A stretch of DNA of 64,000 nt from Candidatus Dependentiae bacterium (GTDB lineage Bacteria; Babelota; Babeliae; Babelales; RVW-14), in contig JAFEAY010000025.1 of NCBI GenBank assembly GCA_018266175.1, positions 221,003 through 285,002 of the forward strand. The letters run 5' to 3'. A program made the position numbers and the translations under genes. Of the stretch, positions 56,873-64,000 are shown piece by piece. Under the pieces are notes generated by a model, which had not been told where the DNA came from, ran no database searches, and was given only the letters and a program-made list of their open reading frames with translations. Numbering within the stretch: position 1 is the stretch's first letter; every line of letters begins with the position of its first letter.

Positions 56873-57438
56873 CGCGACTTATTATTCCTCATAAGCCATT
56901 TTACTTTATTAGACATGGCGAAACCGATTGGAACAAAGAATATCGAGCTATGGGGCATACTGACATTCCGCTTAATCAAAATGGGCTCGAGCAGGCCGTG
57001 CTTGCAGCCGAGTTGCTCAAAGATATTCAATTTGATTGTATTATTTCAAGTCCATTAAGGAGAGCTTTAAAAACAGCTCAAATTATTGCTGAAAAAAGAG
57101 ATACTGCTGTTCAGATTGTTGATGAATTTAAGGAATGCTTTTTTGGGGTTTTGGAAGGAACAAATTTATTATTTGATCCACGCGTTCAGGGCTGGGAAAA
57201 GGGTGCCCATGTTGAAGATGTAGAGCATTATGACGATTTTTCCAATCGCGTAATTCAAGCGCTTGTGTTTGCATTATCCGGTTCAAAAACTCCTTTGATT
57301 GTGAGTCATGGTGGCGTGTATCGCATTATTCAAAGTGCTCTTGGCTTACCGCATCATGGTCTTAAAAACTGTGTTCCGGTATTTCATAATCCAGTGAAGA
57401 CGCTTGATGGGGTATGGGATTCGCACCTGTTGCTTTGA
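56869..57438 (+). CDS. Histidine phosphatase (phosphoglycerate-mutase-like)
   Basis: 189 aa. RHGE at 15-18 (catalytic His16), SSPLRRALKTAQII, and VSHGGVYR near residue 145. Length and features fit the dPGM-like phosphatase branch rather than glycolytic mutase. It shares four bases with the APH-type kinase upstream, so the kinase and phosphatase are made together. Confidence 0.88.
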   Translation: MTRLIIPHKPFYFIRHGETDWNKEYRAMGHTDIPLNQNGLEQAVLAAELLKDIQFDCIISSPLRRALKTAQIIAEKRDTAVQIVDEFKECFFGVLEGTNLLFDPRVQGWEKGAHVEDVEHYDDFSNRVIQALVFALSGSKTPLIVSHGGVYRIIQSALGLPHHGLKNCVPVFHNPVKTLDGVWDSHLLL

Positions 57439-57555
57439 TTCAATAATGCTTTTAAAATCGTACTTATTTGATTTCTTTTCTATTCACGGTAACCTCTCTT
57501 GTCAAGTACATTAAAGCGACTACCTCCTTCTCAAACACAGAAGATTGAAAAGAAA

Positions 57556-58110
57556 ATGACGACAAAATCAAAAACGAATCTTGTTCAAGAAGATCAAAAT
57601 CACATCAGAAAAACTGCTGCACTAGGCGCAACCGATGATGAATTTAAAACGTTCATGTATCTGTGCAATATGTACAATTTAGATCCACTCAAAAAAGAGA
57701 TCTATTTTATCAAATATGGTGGCAAGTCTACGATCATTACCAGCAGAGACGGATACCTGAAAATAGCCAACTGCAATGAGCATTTTGATGGTATTGAAAG
57801 CGATGTGGTGTATCAGGGTGATCTGCTGACCAAGCGAGACGATGGCAGTCTCCTGATTACTTATGGTCAAGAGCATCTGAGTTTTGATAAATCAAAATTG
57901 TCTGGAGCATTTTGTAGCGTTTTTCGTAAAGATCGTAAAAAAGCAACAACGGTGTTTGTCAGCATCAAAGAATATTATAAAAAAGATGCTCCAATTTGGC
58001 AGCAATACACCAATGCAATGATTCTTAAGGTTGCAGAGGCTATGGCGCTTAAGCGTGCATTTGCTATCAGTGGCTTAGTGACGCGAGAAGAAATCGAAGA
58101 TAGCGAATAG
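57556..58110 (+). CDS. Bet/RecT-family single-strand annealing protein
   Basis: 184 aa from the ATG at 57556 (a TTG at 57499 is in frame but has no ribosome site). Redbeta-like order: EFKTFMYLCNMYNLDPLKKEIYFI, TIITSRDGYLKIANCNEHFDGIESD, and the tail WQQYTNAMILKVAEAMALKRAF. Such proteins anneal complementary single strands in phage recombination. No exonuclease, integrase or other phage gene is adjacent, so it is an orphan. The downstream terminator belongs mainly to the opposite-strand gene. Confidence 0.85.
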   Translation: MTTKSKTNLVQEDQNHIRKTAALGATDDEFKTFMYLCNMYNLDPLKKEIYFIKYGGKSTIITSRDGYLKIANCNEHFDGIESDVVYQGDLLTKRDDGSLLITYGQEHLSFDKSKLSGAFCSVFRKDRKKATTVFVSIKEYYKKDAPIWQQYTNAMILKVAEAMALKRAFAISGLVTREEIEDSE

Positions 58111-58133
58111 CAAGATGATAGTGCATAAAAAAA

Positions 58134-58151
58134 GCCCGCGGTGAAGCGGGC
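58134..58151 (-). terminator. Rho-independent terminator of the first RING/RING2 gene
   Basis: GCCCGC (58134-58139) pairs with GCGGGC (58146-58151), loop GGTGAA. On the minus strand it is followed by TTTTTTTATGC, so it ends the gene at complement 58188; it may also help the convergent recombinase gene. Confidence 0.82.
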
Positions 58152-58187
58152 AAAAATTATCGGTTTAAATTCTGTATTAAATTACAA

Positions 58188-59543
58188 TTACCACATAGGG
58201 TCATTTATATCCCAACGTTGGTGACGATCATGTGGATTTTGTCCAGGATTTTGATTACCACAATCATTGTAATAATAATGAGGCCAATCTCTTAAGCACC
58301 ACCAGCAGAATTGATGCCCACAGGTGCAGATTACATGGCGACAAGCATTCCCTTTTTCAATAGTTCTTCTGCATGCTTGATTTGGGCAACGCTTAAAGCC
58401 TTGCGCTCTAATTTCAGCATCACTCAAAGGAGACATTGCTGGTCTTCCAAAGCGAGCTTGCGCTTCGTCATACGCATCCATGATTGTTCTATCGTTGTTC
58501 ATGATGATAGCCATTTCATCTCGAGATATCACTTCCTGGCATCCCTGATGAGGACATGGAGTTCTGTTGAATGGTTGCGCTCCTCGATCACCATATCGTG
58601 CATTGATAGTACCTGCTAAGCAGTCTCTGCAATATCCGTGCCCACAACGTAAATGGTTTATTTCTACATCATCTTCTATGCAGACTTCGCAGTGTCCTTG
58701 TGACGTTTGCATTCTGAATGGTTCAGGCATCGTTTCAATGTAGCGCTTAATTTCATAAGCAAGCCATGTTGCGTTAAGCATCATTGCAGCAATCAGTAGT
58801 TTTGGATACCCAGTATTTGACTCAAGTGCTGAGTACTCTGCAAGTAACTTTGTTAAAGAGTGAGCTGCGGTCAGCATATTTCGAGCTTGAGTCCTTGAAT
58901 AATTTTCATAGGATGTTGCGTTTTGTTGCGCGCAAGCAAGGGCAAAGGCGGTGAGGCCTTTAAGGCTTGGAAGTGCAACGGTGCGCCATGTTTTGACAAG
59001 TCTGGATATTTTTTCTTCAGCTATTTCAGCTTCAGCGTCAGCCTCAGCCTCATCAAAAATTTCTTCTTGAACAGCTTCATCTTCTTCAAATTCAAAATCA
59101 AGAAGGTCATCTGTATCGTTATCAAAATCAAAATCAAGAAGATCTTCGGTGGCTACCGGATTAACTTTTTGAGGAGCAGGAACAAGAACTCGAAAATATT
59201 TAAATAAGTTTTTTAGATCAAGAAGCGCAATTGAGCAATTTACGAGTATATCTCTGTTAGTGAGATTAAGGCGACCATTGATTTGTTGAGCATTGATGTT
59301 GTTATGAAGATACAATATTTTGTTAGCGATACTCAGCGAGTGAGCAGCCATGTGATAGAGTGCAGCCTTTTTTGTATTCTTTGCAAGCGTGTGCTTTTGT
59401 GCTGTAATATCAAATGGAATGGTTGCCAATGCCAAACCCATTTCAGCATAGTTACTTTGCGTTACAGCTTGCAGCGTGGAGAGATTCTGCAGAATCAAAA
59501 GACCAACAATAAGCTTTCTTCCAATGAGTACGATATAATTCAT
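58188..59543 (-). CDS. Exported RING plus RING2-type (RBR-like) E3 ubiquitin ligase, copy 1
   Basis: 451 aa. N-terminal hydrophobic or signal segment (LIVGLLILQNLSTLQA). A helical region to about 270 contains an acidic stretch (LLDFDFDNDTDDLLDF). RING1 is at 285-335 (CEVC ... CGHGYCRDC ... CPHQGC). RING2/Rcat is at 386-416 (CPNQAC ... GNACRHVICTCGHQFCWWC) with the candidate catalytic Cys401. No separate IBR domain fits between them. RBR ligases pass ubiquitin through a Cys intermediate. AGAGGCTC before the ATG. Confidence 0.85.
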   Translation of the reverse strand: MNYIVLIGRKLIVGLLILQNLSTLQAVTQSNYAEMGLALATIPFDITAQKHTLAKNTKKAALYHMAAHSLSIANKILYLHNNINAQQINGRLNLTNRDILVNCSIALLDLKNLFKYFRVLVPAPQKVNPVATEDLLDFDFDNDTDDLLDFEFEEDEAVQEEIFDEAEADAEAEIAEEKISRLVKTWRTVALPSLKGLTAFALACAQQNATSYENYSRTQARNMLTAAHSLTKLLAEYSALESNTGYPKLLIAAMMLNATWLAYEIKRYIETMPEPFRMQTSQGHCEVCIEDDVEINHLRCGHGYCRDCLAGTINARYGDRGAQPFNRTPCPHQGCQEVISRDEMAIIMNNDRTIMDAYDEAQARFGRPAMSPLSDAEIRAQGFKRCPNQACRRTIEKGNACRHVICTCGHQFCWWCLRDWPHYYYNDCGNQNPGQNPHDRHQRWDINDPMW

Positions 59544-59613
59544 CTATGAGCCTCTAAAGTTCGGGTTAAAATATAACTTAATTTTTCTATAACTTTGTGT
59601 TAATCATTAAAAT

Positions 59614-60966
59614 CTAAATTTCAAAACTAAATGGTCTCCAGCACTGATATGAACTACAAGGGCCATTGCCTCTATTCCAATTTCCCAAACAAACCCAACA
59701 AAATTGATGGTCGCATCTTCGGCATGTCATATGCTGGCATCCTCCATTTCTGTAAATAGGAACTCCGCATCCACGACCAGGGCAAGGCTTAGCTCCCAGT
59801 GCAGCAGCAGCTTCTGGAGTGGTTGGCCTTACAGGTTGCATGGCTGCATCATATGCCGCAAGTCTTTGTTCATTATTATTGGTAATGTCTCTGAATTCAT
59901 TTCTGTTGATTCGCTCGGTACATCCATGTTGAGGGCACGTTACTGTGTTGAGCGCATTTGCATTCAGTTGATGATCCAAACAATCTTGACAGCAAACGGC
60001 ATGTCCGCAGTGTAATCGCAATAAGTCTGCATCATCATAGCAGACGCTGCATTCACCAGCTTGTCTTTGGAGAGGTACAAAAGGTTCTTGTCGTTCATTA
60101 AGATTTCGTAGATCTTCTGGCTGTCGATTAAGTATTGGGAGTGTTGCAACATAGCGTGTTGCTTCATAAGCAAGCCAAGCACTATTCAGTATTAATGCCG
60201 CTTTAAGTAATTTTTTATATCGAGCAGTTGATTTTGATACTGAGTATTCAGCAAAAAGCCTTGTGAAAAGGTGAGCCGCTGCAGCAAGGTATCGAGCCTG
60301 TTTTCGTGAGATGCTTTCATACGGGGTAGCTCCACTTTGTGCACAAGCAAGCGCAAAGGAAGTTAACCCTTTAAGGCTTGGCAATATGAATAGGCGGACT
60401 CTGCGAGCAAGTTCAGAAAGTTTTTCATCATCTACTATTTCATCAGCTTCATCGAAAGTTGTTTCTGGGGTAGCTTCTTCGATAGATTCTTCTTCATCAA
60501 AGTCAAAGTCAAAAAAATCTTCGATAGATTCTTCTTCATCAAAATCAAAATTAAGCAGATCTTCAGAACCAACCTGATGAGATGCCGTTTGTTTTCGAGC
60601 GGGAGCAAGCTCTTTTAAGTTTTTATATAAACTTTTTAAATCAGCAACTATCAGTGCATAGTGTACCAGTACATCTCTACTGCCTAAGTTTATGCGGCCC
60701 AATTGGCGTTGAAATTTAAAGTTGTTAAAAAGATAAAGACTATTTTTGAGAATGTTGATTGAGTTTGCGTAGAGGTGATGGAATGCGGCCTTTTTTGTAT
60801 CCTTTTCAAGATCATGCTTTTGCGCAGCCATATCAAATGGAATAGCTGCAAGAGCCAGCCCCATTTCAGCATAATTACTGATGCTTGTTGCTTGCAGTGT
60901 GGAGAGATTTAGAAGAATCAAAAAACCGACAATAAGTTTTTTTCCAATGAGACCGAGATCGTTCAT
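59614..60966 (-). CDS. Exported RING plus RING2-type (RBR-like) E3 ubiquitin ligase, copy 2
   Basis: 450 aa from the ATG at 60966 with TAAGGGCTC; the earlier in-frame start at 61050 has no site. Paralogue of copy 1 with matching signal segment (LIVGFLILLNLSTLQA) and N-terminal block (NYAEMGLALAAIPFD). RING1: CSVC ... CGHAVCCQDC ... CPQHGC. RING2: CPGRGC ... NGGCQHMTCRRCDHQFCWVC with candidate catalytic Cys410. A duplicated acidic unit (EESIEDFFDFDFDEEESIEE) sits in the linker. The two are tandem duplicates, 70 bases apart. Confidence 0.85.
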   Translation of the reverse strand: MNDLGLIGKKLIVGFLILLNLSTLQATSISNYAEMGLALAAIPFDMAAQKHDLEKDTKKAAFHHLYANSINILKNSLYLFNNFKFQRQLGRINLGSRDVLVHYALIVADLKSLYKNLKELAPARKQTASHQVGSEDLLNFDFDEEESIEDFFDFDFDEEESIEEATPETTFDEADEIVDDEKLSELARRVRLFILPSLKGLTSFALACAQSGATPYESISRKQARYLAAAAHLFTRLFAEYSVSKSTARYKKLLKAALILNSAWLAYEATRYVATLPILNRQPEDLRNLNERQEPFVPLQRQAGECSVCYDDADLLRLHCGHAVCCQDCLDHQLNANALNTVTCPQHGCTERINRNEFRDITNNNEQRLAAYDAAMQPVRPTTPEAAAALGAKPCPGRGCGVPIYRNGGCQHMTCRRCDHQFCWVCLGNWNRGNGPCSSYQCWRPFSFEI

Positions 60967-61102
60967 GTATGAGCCCTTAAGACAATGTGTAAAATTCAGA
61001 TAGAGTATTCGCCCCGTCCCCGTATATGAGTAGGACAAGTAATTTAACAAAAAGAGGTTTTATGTCAAAGGCCTTTTGAATGCAGTGTTTTAATAAGAAA
61101 AA

Positions 61103-61117
61103 GCCCTGCTTAAGGGC
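61103..61117 (-). terminator. Small terminator hairpin
   Basis: GCCCT/AGGGC stem with GCTTA loop; on the minus strand it is followed by TTTTTCTTATT. It probably stops read-through into the ligase gene. Confidence 0.55.
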
Positions 61118-61232
61118 GTTGAATTGGATAAATATTTGTGATTTTATTTACTGTTAGCGATGATTGCTTACTCTGTTATTGAGCAATTAAGGTAATACCG
61201 ACTTGATCATGGGATTTTGAAGAAAATTAATA

Positions 61233-61258
61233 CGGGGACAGTCTTGCAACTATCCCCG
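61233..61258 (-). terminator. Terminator of the coiled-coil exported protein gene
   Basis: CGGGGACAGT (61233-61242) pairs with ACTATCCCCG (61249-61258), one wobble, six-base loop. On the minus strand it is followed by TATTAATTTTCTTC, a weak T-tract. Confidence 0.65.
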
Positions 61259-61286
61259 ACGTTTTCTAGAATATTGAGCGTGTTCT

Positions 61287-61868
61287 TTATGCTGCAGGAG
61301 CAATAACACTCAGTCGTTTAAGTCTCTTTTGGCTACGAACCTTTTTTTCCATTCCTTCAGGTCTTAAGATCTTTGTATTGACCTTTGGATCTGAATTTTC
61401 GTCTTCATCTCGAGCTTGATCAGCCAATTTTTCAGCAACCATTTTTGCTTGTTCAGCTCTTTGCAGGGCTTCTTCAGCAGTTTGTCGTGCCTGATCACGT
61501 TTTCTATCAGCAGCTTCTTGGGCTACTTTCTTCGCCTGGAGCGCTTCTTGCTCTTTAATGATAGCGGTTTGACGGGCCTGTTGAACAGCTTCCTCTTCTT
61601 TAAGAAGGGCTTCCTGTGCACGTTGTTGTGCTGTAGCAAGTGCTAACTGTGCTTCTTCAGCGGCGTCAGCTGCTATCTTGCGGGCTGCATTGGCTTCTGA
61701 GGAAAGAACTTCTTGTGTTTTGTTTGTAAGCCCCAGTGCTTCATTCCGTGCCTTTTTGGACTGTCTTTTGACTTTGTTTACTTTATTTTGTTTTGCGTGA
61801 ACATCTAGGACATTAAGCCCTAGAGCCAATATACTGAGCGCAATTATCTTTTTATAGTTACCAAACAT
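61287..61868 (-). CDS. Exported coiled-coil protein rich in Ala, Glu, Gln and Lys
   Basis: 193 aa. GAGGAGG before the ATG. Signal peptide MFGNYKKIIALSILALGLNVLDVHA. Residues about 50-155 are a long heptad-like helix of A/E/Q/K/R, with repeated units such as EEAQLALATAQQRAQEALLKEEEA and RQTAEEALQRAEQA, as in TolA-like or IncA-like stalks. The C-terminal 40 residues are basic (KKVRSQKRLKRLSV). Structural or host-directed; no family is assigned. Confidence 0.72.
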   Translation of the reverse strand: MFGNYKKIIALSILALGLNVLDVHAKQNKVNKVKRQSKKARNEALGLTNKTQEVLSSEANAARKIAADAAEEAQLALATAQQRAQEALLKEEEAVQQARQTAIIKEQEALQAKKVAQEAADRKRDQARQTAEEALQRAEQAKMVAEKLADQARDEDENSDPKVNTKILRPEGMEKKVRSQKRLKRLSVIAPAA

Positions 61869-62070
61869 AGCATTCTCCTCCTCTTCATTTTTTTAATTAA
61901 GATATTTACCAAAAACCTAATTTTAGAGTACCAATTACAAATTCAATCTGTCAATAATCACTGAAAAAGATTTATAAAGCTTTATTTTGCACGGTTGATT
62001 TGACTCGTCAGATGCTGCTTTACGAGGAAGTCTGGCATCAGATTATTTAGGCATAACAGAGAGTATTTGT

Positions 62071-63045
62071 TTATTCATGGAGCCAAGTAACTGAAAATGA
62101 GCTTCCTCCGCTTGAGATAGCTGAAGGCATAGCTTTTGAGGTTCCATTGTTGGTTACCATTTCTATAGAGTTATTTGCAAAGAAAGGGCTATTTAATGGC
62201 CGTTTAATCCCATTTATTTTGGCCATGCAGCCTGATAGATACACTCTTTGAACATTGGTTAAAGGGAGTACTCGATTGCTTGAAGGAGCTTCAAAGATCC
62301 ATTCAGCATTTTTTCGTTGAGTTCCACTCATTTTTGTATACCTGGTTGGAATAGTCGTAGCAATTCTTTGAGTATTGTTAATGATCTGGAGAATAAAGGT
62401 ATCATTTCCAGCATATTCTACTATCGCACTGATGACATCATCAACATTAACGGGAAATCCTTGTATGGTGTAACTGGCTCTTGGATACATTTCAAACCAA
62501 GCATAGTGATATCTAACTCCGTTTACATAATCATGAGCTGTACCAATTTGTTCGACTGTTGGACTATTGTAGCCATCAATTCCAACCCAAATTGCGGAGT
62601 AGGTATTTCTACCAGAAGGAATAATTGATGGCACTATCCAAGATCCATAAGCGCCGGTTACCGAGCCTCGTGCTGGATTGTTAAAATTAGTTGCAGCAAC
62701 ATATCCAGACCAATTGGTACTCGTTTCCTGCGCTTTTTGAGTTTCTACGCGAGCAACTTTTGGGCCAGGGATATTTGGATGTGAGATGGTATTTAATTGC
62801 TCAACAGAGCGCTTGAGTTTTTCGTTTATTACTTGAAGCTTTTGATTTGTCTGACAAACTTTTCCTTGCTTCCCAAGCTTTGCTTGTTTAGGTCGGCGCG
62901 GTTGTGAAATCTTTTTTGATTTGCGCACAAAAGGCTTCATAGTACATTCGATATGAATGTAATCAGCTGGAATGGTATACCCAAAAAGAGTGCTCCAGGC
63001 TGATACTCCAAAAAATAGACTAAGTATTAAAAAACGTATTTTCAT
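62071..63045 (-). CDS. Exported G1-family (eqolisin) glutamic peptidase
   Basis: 324 aa from the ATG at 63045. Signal peptide MKIRFLILSLFFGVSAWSTLFG. A basic linker (RKSKKISQPRRPKQAKLGKQ) and a short helical region to about 105 form a propeptide-like part. The catalytic domain reads NWSGYVAA, YGSWIVP, AIWVGIDGYNSPTVEQIGT (Gln166), HYAWFEMYP and AEWIFEAP (Glu248). Gln and Glu are the catalytic dyad of G1 acid proteases, first known from fungi. A perfect 11-bp hairpin overlaps the ribosome site. Confidence 0.88.
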   Translation of the reverse strand: MKIRFLILSLFFGVSAWSTLFGYTIPADYIHIECTMKPFVRKSKKISQPRRPKQAKLGKQGKVCQTNQKLQVINEKLKRSVEQLNTISHPNIPGPKVARVETQKAQETSTNWSGYVAATNFNNPARGSVTGAYGSWIVPSIIPSGRNTYSAIWVGIDGYNSPTVEQIGTAHDYVNGVRYHYAWFEMYPRASYTIQGFPVNVDDVISAIVEYAGNDTFILQIINNTQRIATTIPTRYTKMSGTQRKNAEWIFEAPSSNRVLPLTNVQRVYLSGCMAKINGIKRPLNSPFFANNSIEMVTNNGTSKAMPSAISSGGSSFSVTWLHE

Positions 63046-63054
63046 GCAAAAGGT

Positions 63055-63086
63055 CCCTGAGTAGATAAAAAAGTTTCTACTCAGGG
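63055..63086 (-). promoter_or_regulatory. Hairpin over the ribosome binding region of the G1 peptidase
   Basis: CCCTGAGTAGA (63055-63065) and TCTACTCAGGG (63076-63086) form a perfect 11-bp stem with a 10-base loop, ending 9 bases before the start codon. On the minus strand the likely Shine-Dalgarno CAGGGA is mostly within the stem, so folding would reduce translation. Confidence 0.55.
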
Positions 63087-63194
63087 AATAGCACTTTGTA
63101 CATAAGAAAATCAAGGCTTTTTGAATATGTTTTTTGTGTTAGCAGGTCAAATTTAACCCGTAAAGCGGAAATCTCGGGAGCTTGCTCCCGAGCT

Positions 63195-63236
63195 GGATAG
63201 CTTTATAATGAGCGCAAGCTCATTATAAAGCTATCC
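63195..63236 (+). promoter_or_regulatory. Long hairpin before tnpA (translation-blocking type)
   Basis: A 19-bp perfect stem (63195-63213 with 63218-63236, GGATAGCTTTATAATGAGC) with a GCAA loop. With one bulge it extends by GAGCT on the left (63190-63194) to the base before the tnpA ATG. In IS200 a similar hairpin sequesters the tnpA ribosome binding site. Confidence 0.65.
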
Positions 63237-63242
63237 AAGCTC

Positions 63243-63683
63243 ATGGAACTAGACCGGAATTCGCATCATGTGTTTCGTATAATGTACCATTTTGTATGGA
63301 TACCAAAGTACAGACACAAAATTTTTGACGAACTATATCGTACAAAGCTAAAAGATATTATACGTAAGATAGGTTATGACTATAACATTGAAATTGTAGA
63401 ACTGGAGGTACCAGGAGATCATATTCACATGGTAGTAAGATCAGAACCTAAAGTTTGCCCATCAGCAATAATGCAAATCATAAAGAGTCTATCTGCAAGA
63501 AATTTTTTCAAAGCATACCCAACTATAAGAAGGAAATATTTTTGGGGAGGTAAACTTTGGACGCAAAGTTTTTTCGTGGAGACAATTGGAAATGCAAATG
63601 AAGAGGCAATCAGAAAATATGTAAAAAATCAGCTAAAAAAAATGGATGAGGAAGAACAAAAAGGGCTACAACTGAAGATTTGA
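63243..63683 (+). CDS. tnpA: IS200/IS605 family Y1 transposase TnpA
   Basis: 146 aa, full length. HUH motif His60-Ile-His62 (PGDHIHMVV), catalytic Tyr126 (AIRKYVKNQ), and start HHVFRIMYHFVWIPKYRHKI typical of the family. It cuts and joins single-stranded element ends. The frame is intact, so the element may be active. Confidence 0.93.
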   Translation: MELDRNSHHVFRIMYHFVWIPKYRHKIFDELYRTKLKDIIRKIGYDYNIEIVELEVPGDHIHMVVRSEPKVCPSAIMQIIKSLSARNFFKAYPTIRRKYFWGGKLWTQSFFVETIGNANEEAIRKYVKNQLKKMDEEEQKGLQLKI

Positions 63684-63714
63684 ATCTCGGTCGCTTGCGG
63701 CCGAGTCTTTTCAA

Positions 63715-63921
63715 CCACCCTAAGACATCCATTTCATAGTAATCTTTGAATGTTGAGCGCTTAGAAAAATTATAAAAAATGAGAATTGTTATCGCATCAA
63801 CTTTTGTCATTTTTTGTTTTCTACCAAGGCTTTTTCTTTCTTCACGGGCCAATATTCGACTTTTAAAGTCAGCTGTTTTTAAAAAATCATAAACTTCACA
63901 AAAAATTTTTGTTAACATCAT
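63715..63921 (-). pseudogene. IS982-like transposase, N-terminal fragment truncated by the IS200-type element
   Basis: 69 codons of host frame (MLTKIFCEVYDFLK, KMTKVDAITILIFYNFSKRS, TFKDYYEMDVLGW) match the N-terminal pattern of IS982 transposases. The frame runs into the IS200-type element at 63714 and stops inside it at 63610. No continuation of the transposase is seen on the left side of the element, so the rest was lost. The match to IS982 is by pattern, without a search. Confidence 0.6.
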
Positions 63922-63924
63922 TAC

Positions 63925-63968
63925 GCTTCCCTTTCTTGTTTGAGGTTGTGATTATCCTCTAGGGAAGC
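63925..63968 (-). repeat. Inverted repeat over the transposase fragment's ribosome site
   Basis: GCTTCCCT (63925-63932) and AGGGAAGC (63961-63968) with a 28-base loop. On the minus strand AGAAAGGGAAGCG is the likely ribosome site of the truncated transposase, and the repeat would sequester it. Confidence 0.5.
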
Positions 63969-64000
63969 ATATTTTTTTTGTTTTTCAAATTATCGAGTTC

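Larger units (their letters stand above)
60967..61286. other. Intergenic region with two minus-strand terminators
   Basis: 320 bases between the coiled-coil gene and the second ligase gene. It holds the two hairpins listed separately and, presumably, the ligase promoter. No RNA gene was recognised. Confidence 0.55.
63150..63714 (+). mobile_element. IS200/IS605-type insertion sequence (tnpA only)
   Basis: Single-stranded-DNA transposon without terminal inverted repeats. Left-end hairpin at 63173-63192 (CTCGGGAGC TT GCTCCCGAG), right-end hairpin at 63686-63705 (CTCGGTCGC TT GCGGCCGAG). The right hairpin is preceded directly by GAAT, and TCAA follows at 63711-63714, the same guide and cleavage tetranucleotides as in IS608. 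AAAG is at 63162-63165 on the left. The left boundary is approximate. No tnpB, so IS200-like. Confidence 0.75.

Noticed and set aside
60311-60577. Ser-rich plus-strand frame opposite the second ubiquitin ligase
   Set aside because: It is the antisense of the acidic Asp/Glu/Phe linker and has no independent support.
58188-60966. Recent gene conversion or assembly duplication of the two ligase genes
   Set aside because: The two proteins differ throughout, including linker length and zinc-module spacing, so they are old paralogues.
61416-61646. Phe/Leu/Ser-rich plus-strand frame opposite the coiled-coil gene
   Set aside because: Antisense shadow of an Ala/Glu/Lys-rich repeat; no ribosome site.

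Overview
The window is an AT-rich bacterial chromosome segment. It mixes housekeeping genes (tyrS, prfA, rpmE, mnmA, metG, rnpB, potABCD, lepB) with many short-signal-peptide proteins carrying eukaryote-like or host-directed domains: ankyrin, WD-like, RING-H2, RING plus RING2-like (RBR-type) ubiquitin ligases, and a USP-type deubiquitinase. That mix, together with nucleobase/nucleoside and polyamine uptake and salvage genes, points to an intracellular or protist-associated bacterium. Candidatus Dependentiae (TM6) is my best guess. This is inference from gene content; no marker-gene tree was run.

Layout. 1-2.0 kb: tyrS (cut by the window edge) and two M50-type membrane proteins, one with its zinc-protease motif lost. 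2.2-6.9 kb: two paralogous GT-C/TMTC-like membrane proteins with TPR tails. 7-10.2 kb: an exported CYTH protein, a sugar isomerase, L31 and RF1. 10.3-18 kb: two exported methyltransferase-like proteins, a 929-aa exported protein, a nucleoside transporter and two ankyrin-type exported proteins. 18.1-20.7 kb: an MFS transporter and a DUF4143-type ATPase. 20.9-29.0 kb: a lasso-peptide locus. 29-38.7 kb: mnmA, an MBL-fold hydrolase, rnpB, a PASTA protein and potABC with two potD copies. 38.8-45.6 kb: ankyrin protein, deubiquitinase, two signal peptidases I and metG. 45.6-53.9 kb: an expanded family of small exported GNAT-like proteins, with a WD-like protein, a RING-H2 protein, a YbaK-type editing protein and adenine deaminase. 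54-58.1 kb: a P1B-type ATPase, an APH-type kinase, a histidine phosphatase and an orphan Bet/RecT recombinase. 58.2-63 kb: twin RING/RING2 ubiquitin ligases, a coiled-coil exported protein and a G1 (eqolisin) peptidase. 63.1-64 kb: an IS200-type element inserted in a truncated IS982-like transposase.

The most interesting system is the lasso-peptide cluster. Two precursor genes, too short for ordinary ORF calling, lie at 22968-23087 and 22828-22944 on the minus strand. They share a leader ending in ELTL. Each core begins with Gly and has Glu at exactly position 9, as needed for a nine-residue macrolactam ring. They are followed by a terminator-like attenuator and an ABC exporter. Divergently transcribed are a fused RRE/leader-peptidase B protein and an asparagine-synthetase-like C protein. 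A MutS-like ATPase with a signal peptide is translationally coupled to the C gene.

A second theme is export. Many proteins have signal peptides, and in eight of them the predicted cleavage site is followed directly by Met. Two divergent signal peptidases lie in the same window. Several of the exported proteins belong to families that need cytosolic cofactors (ATP, SAM, acetyl-CoA, ubiquitin), which suggests they work inside a host cell.
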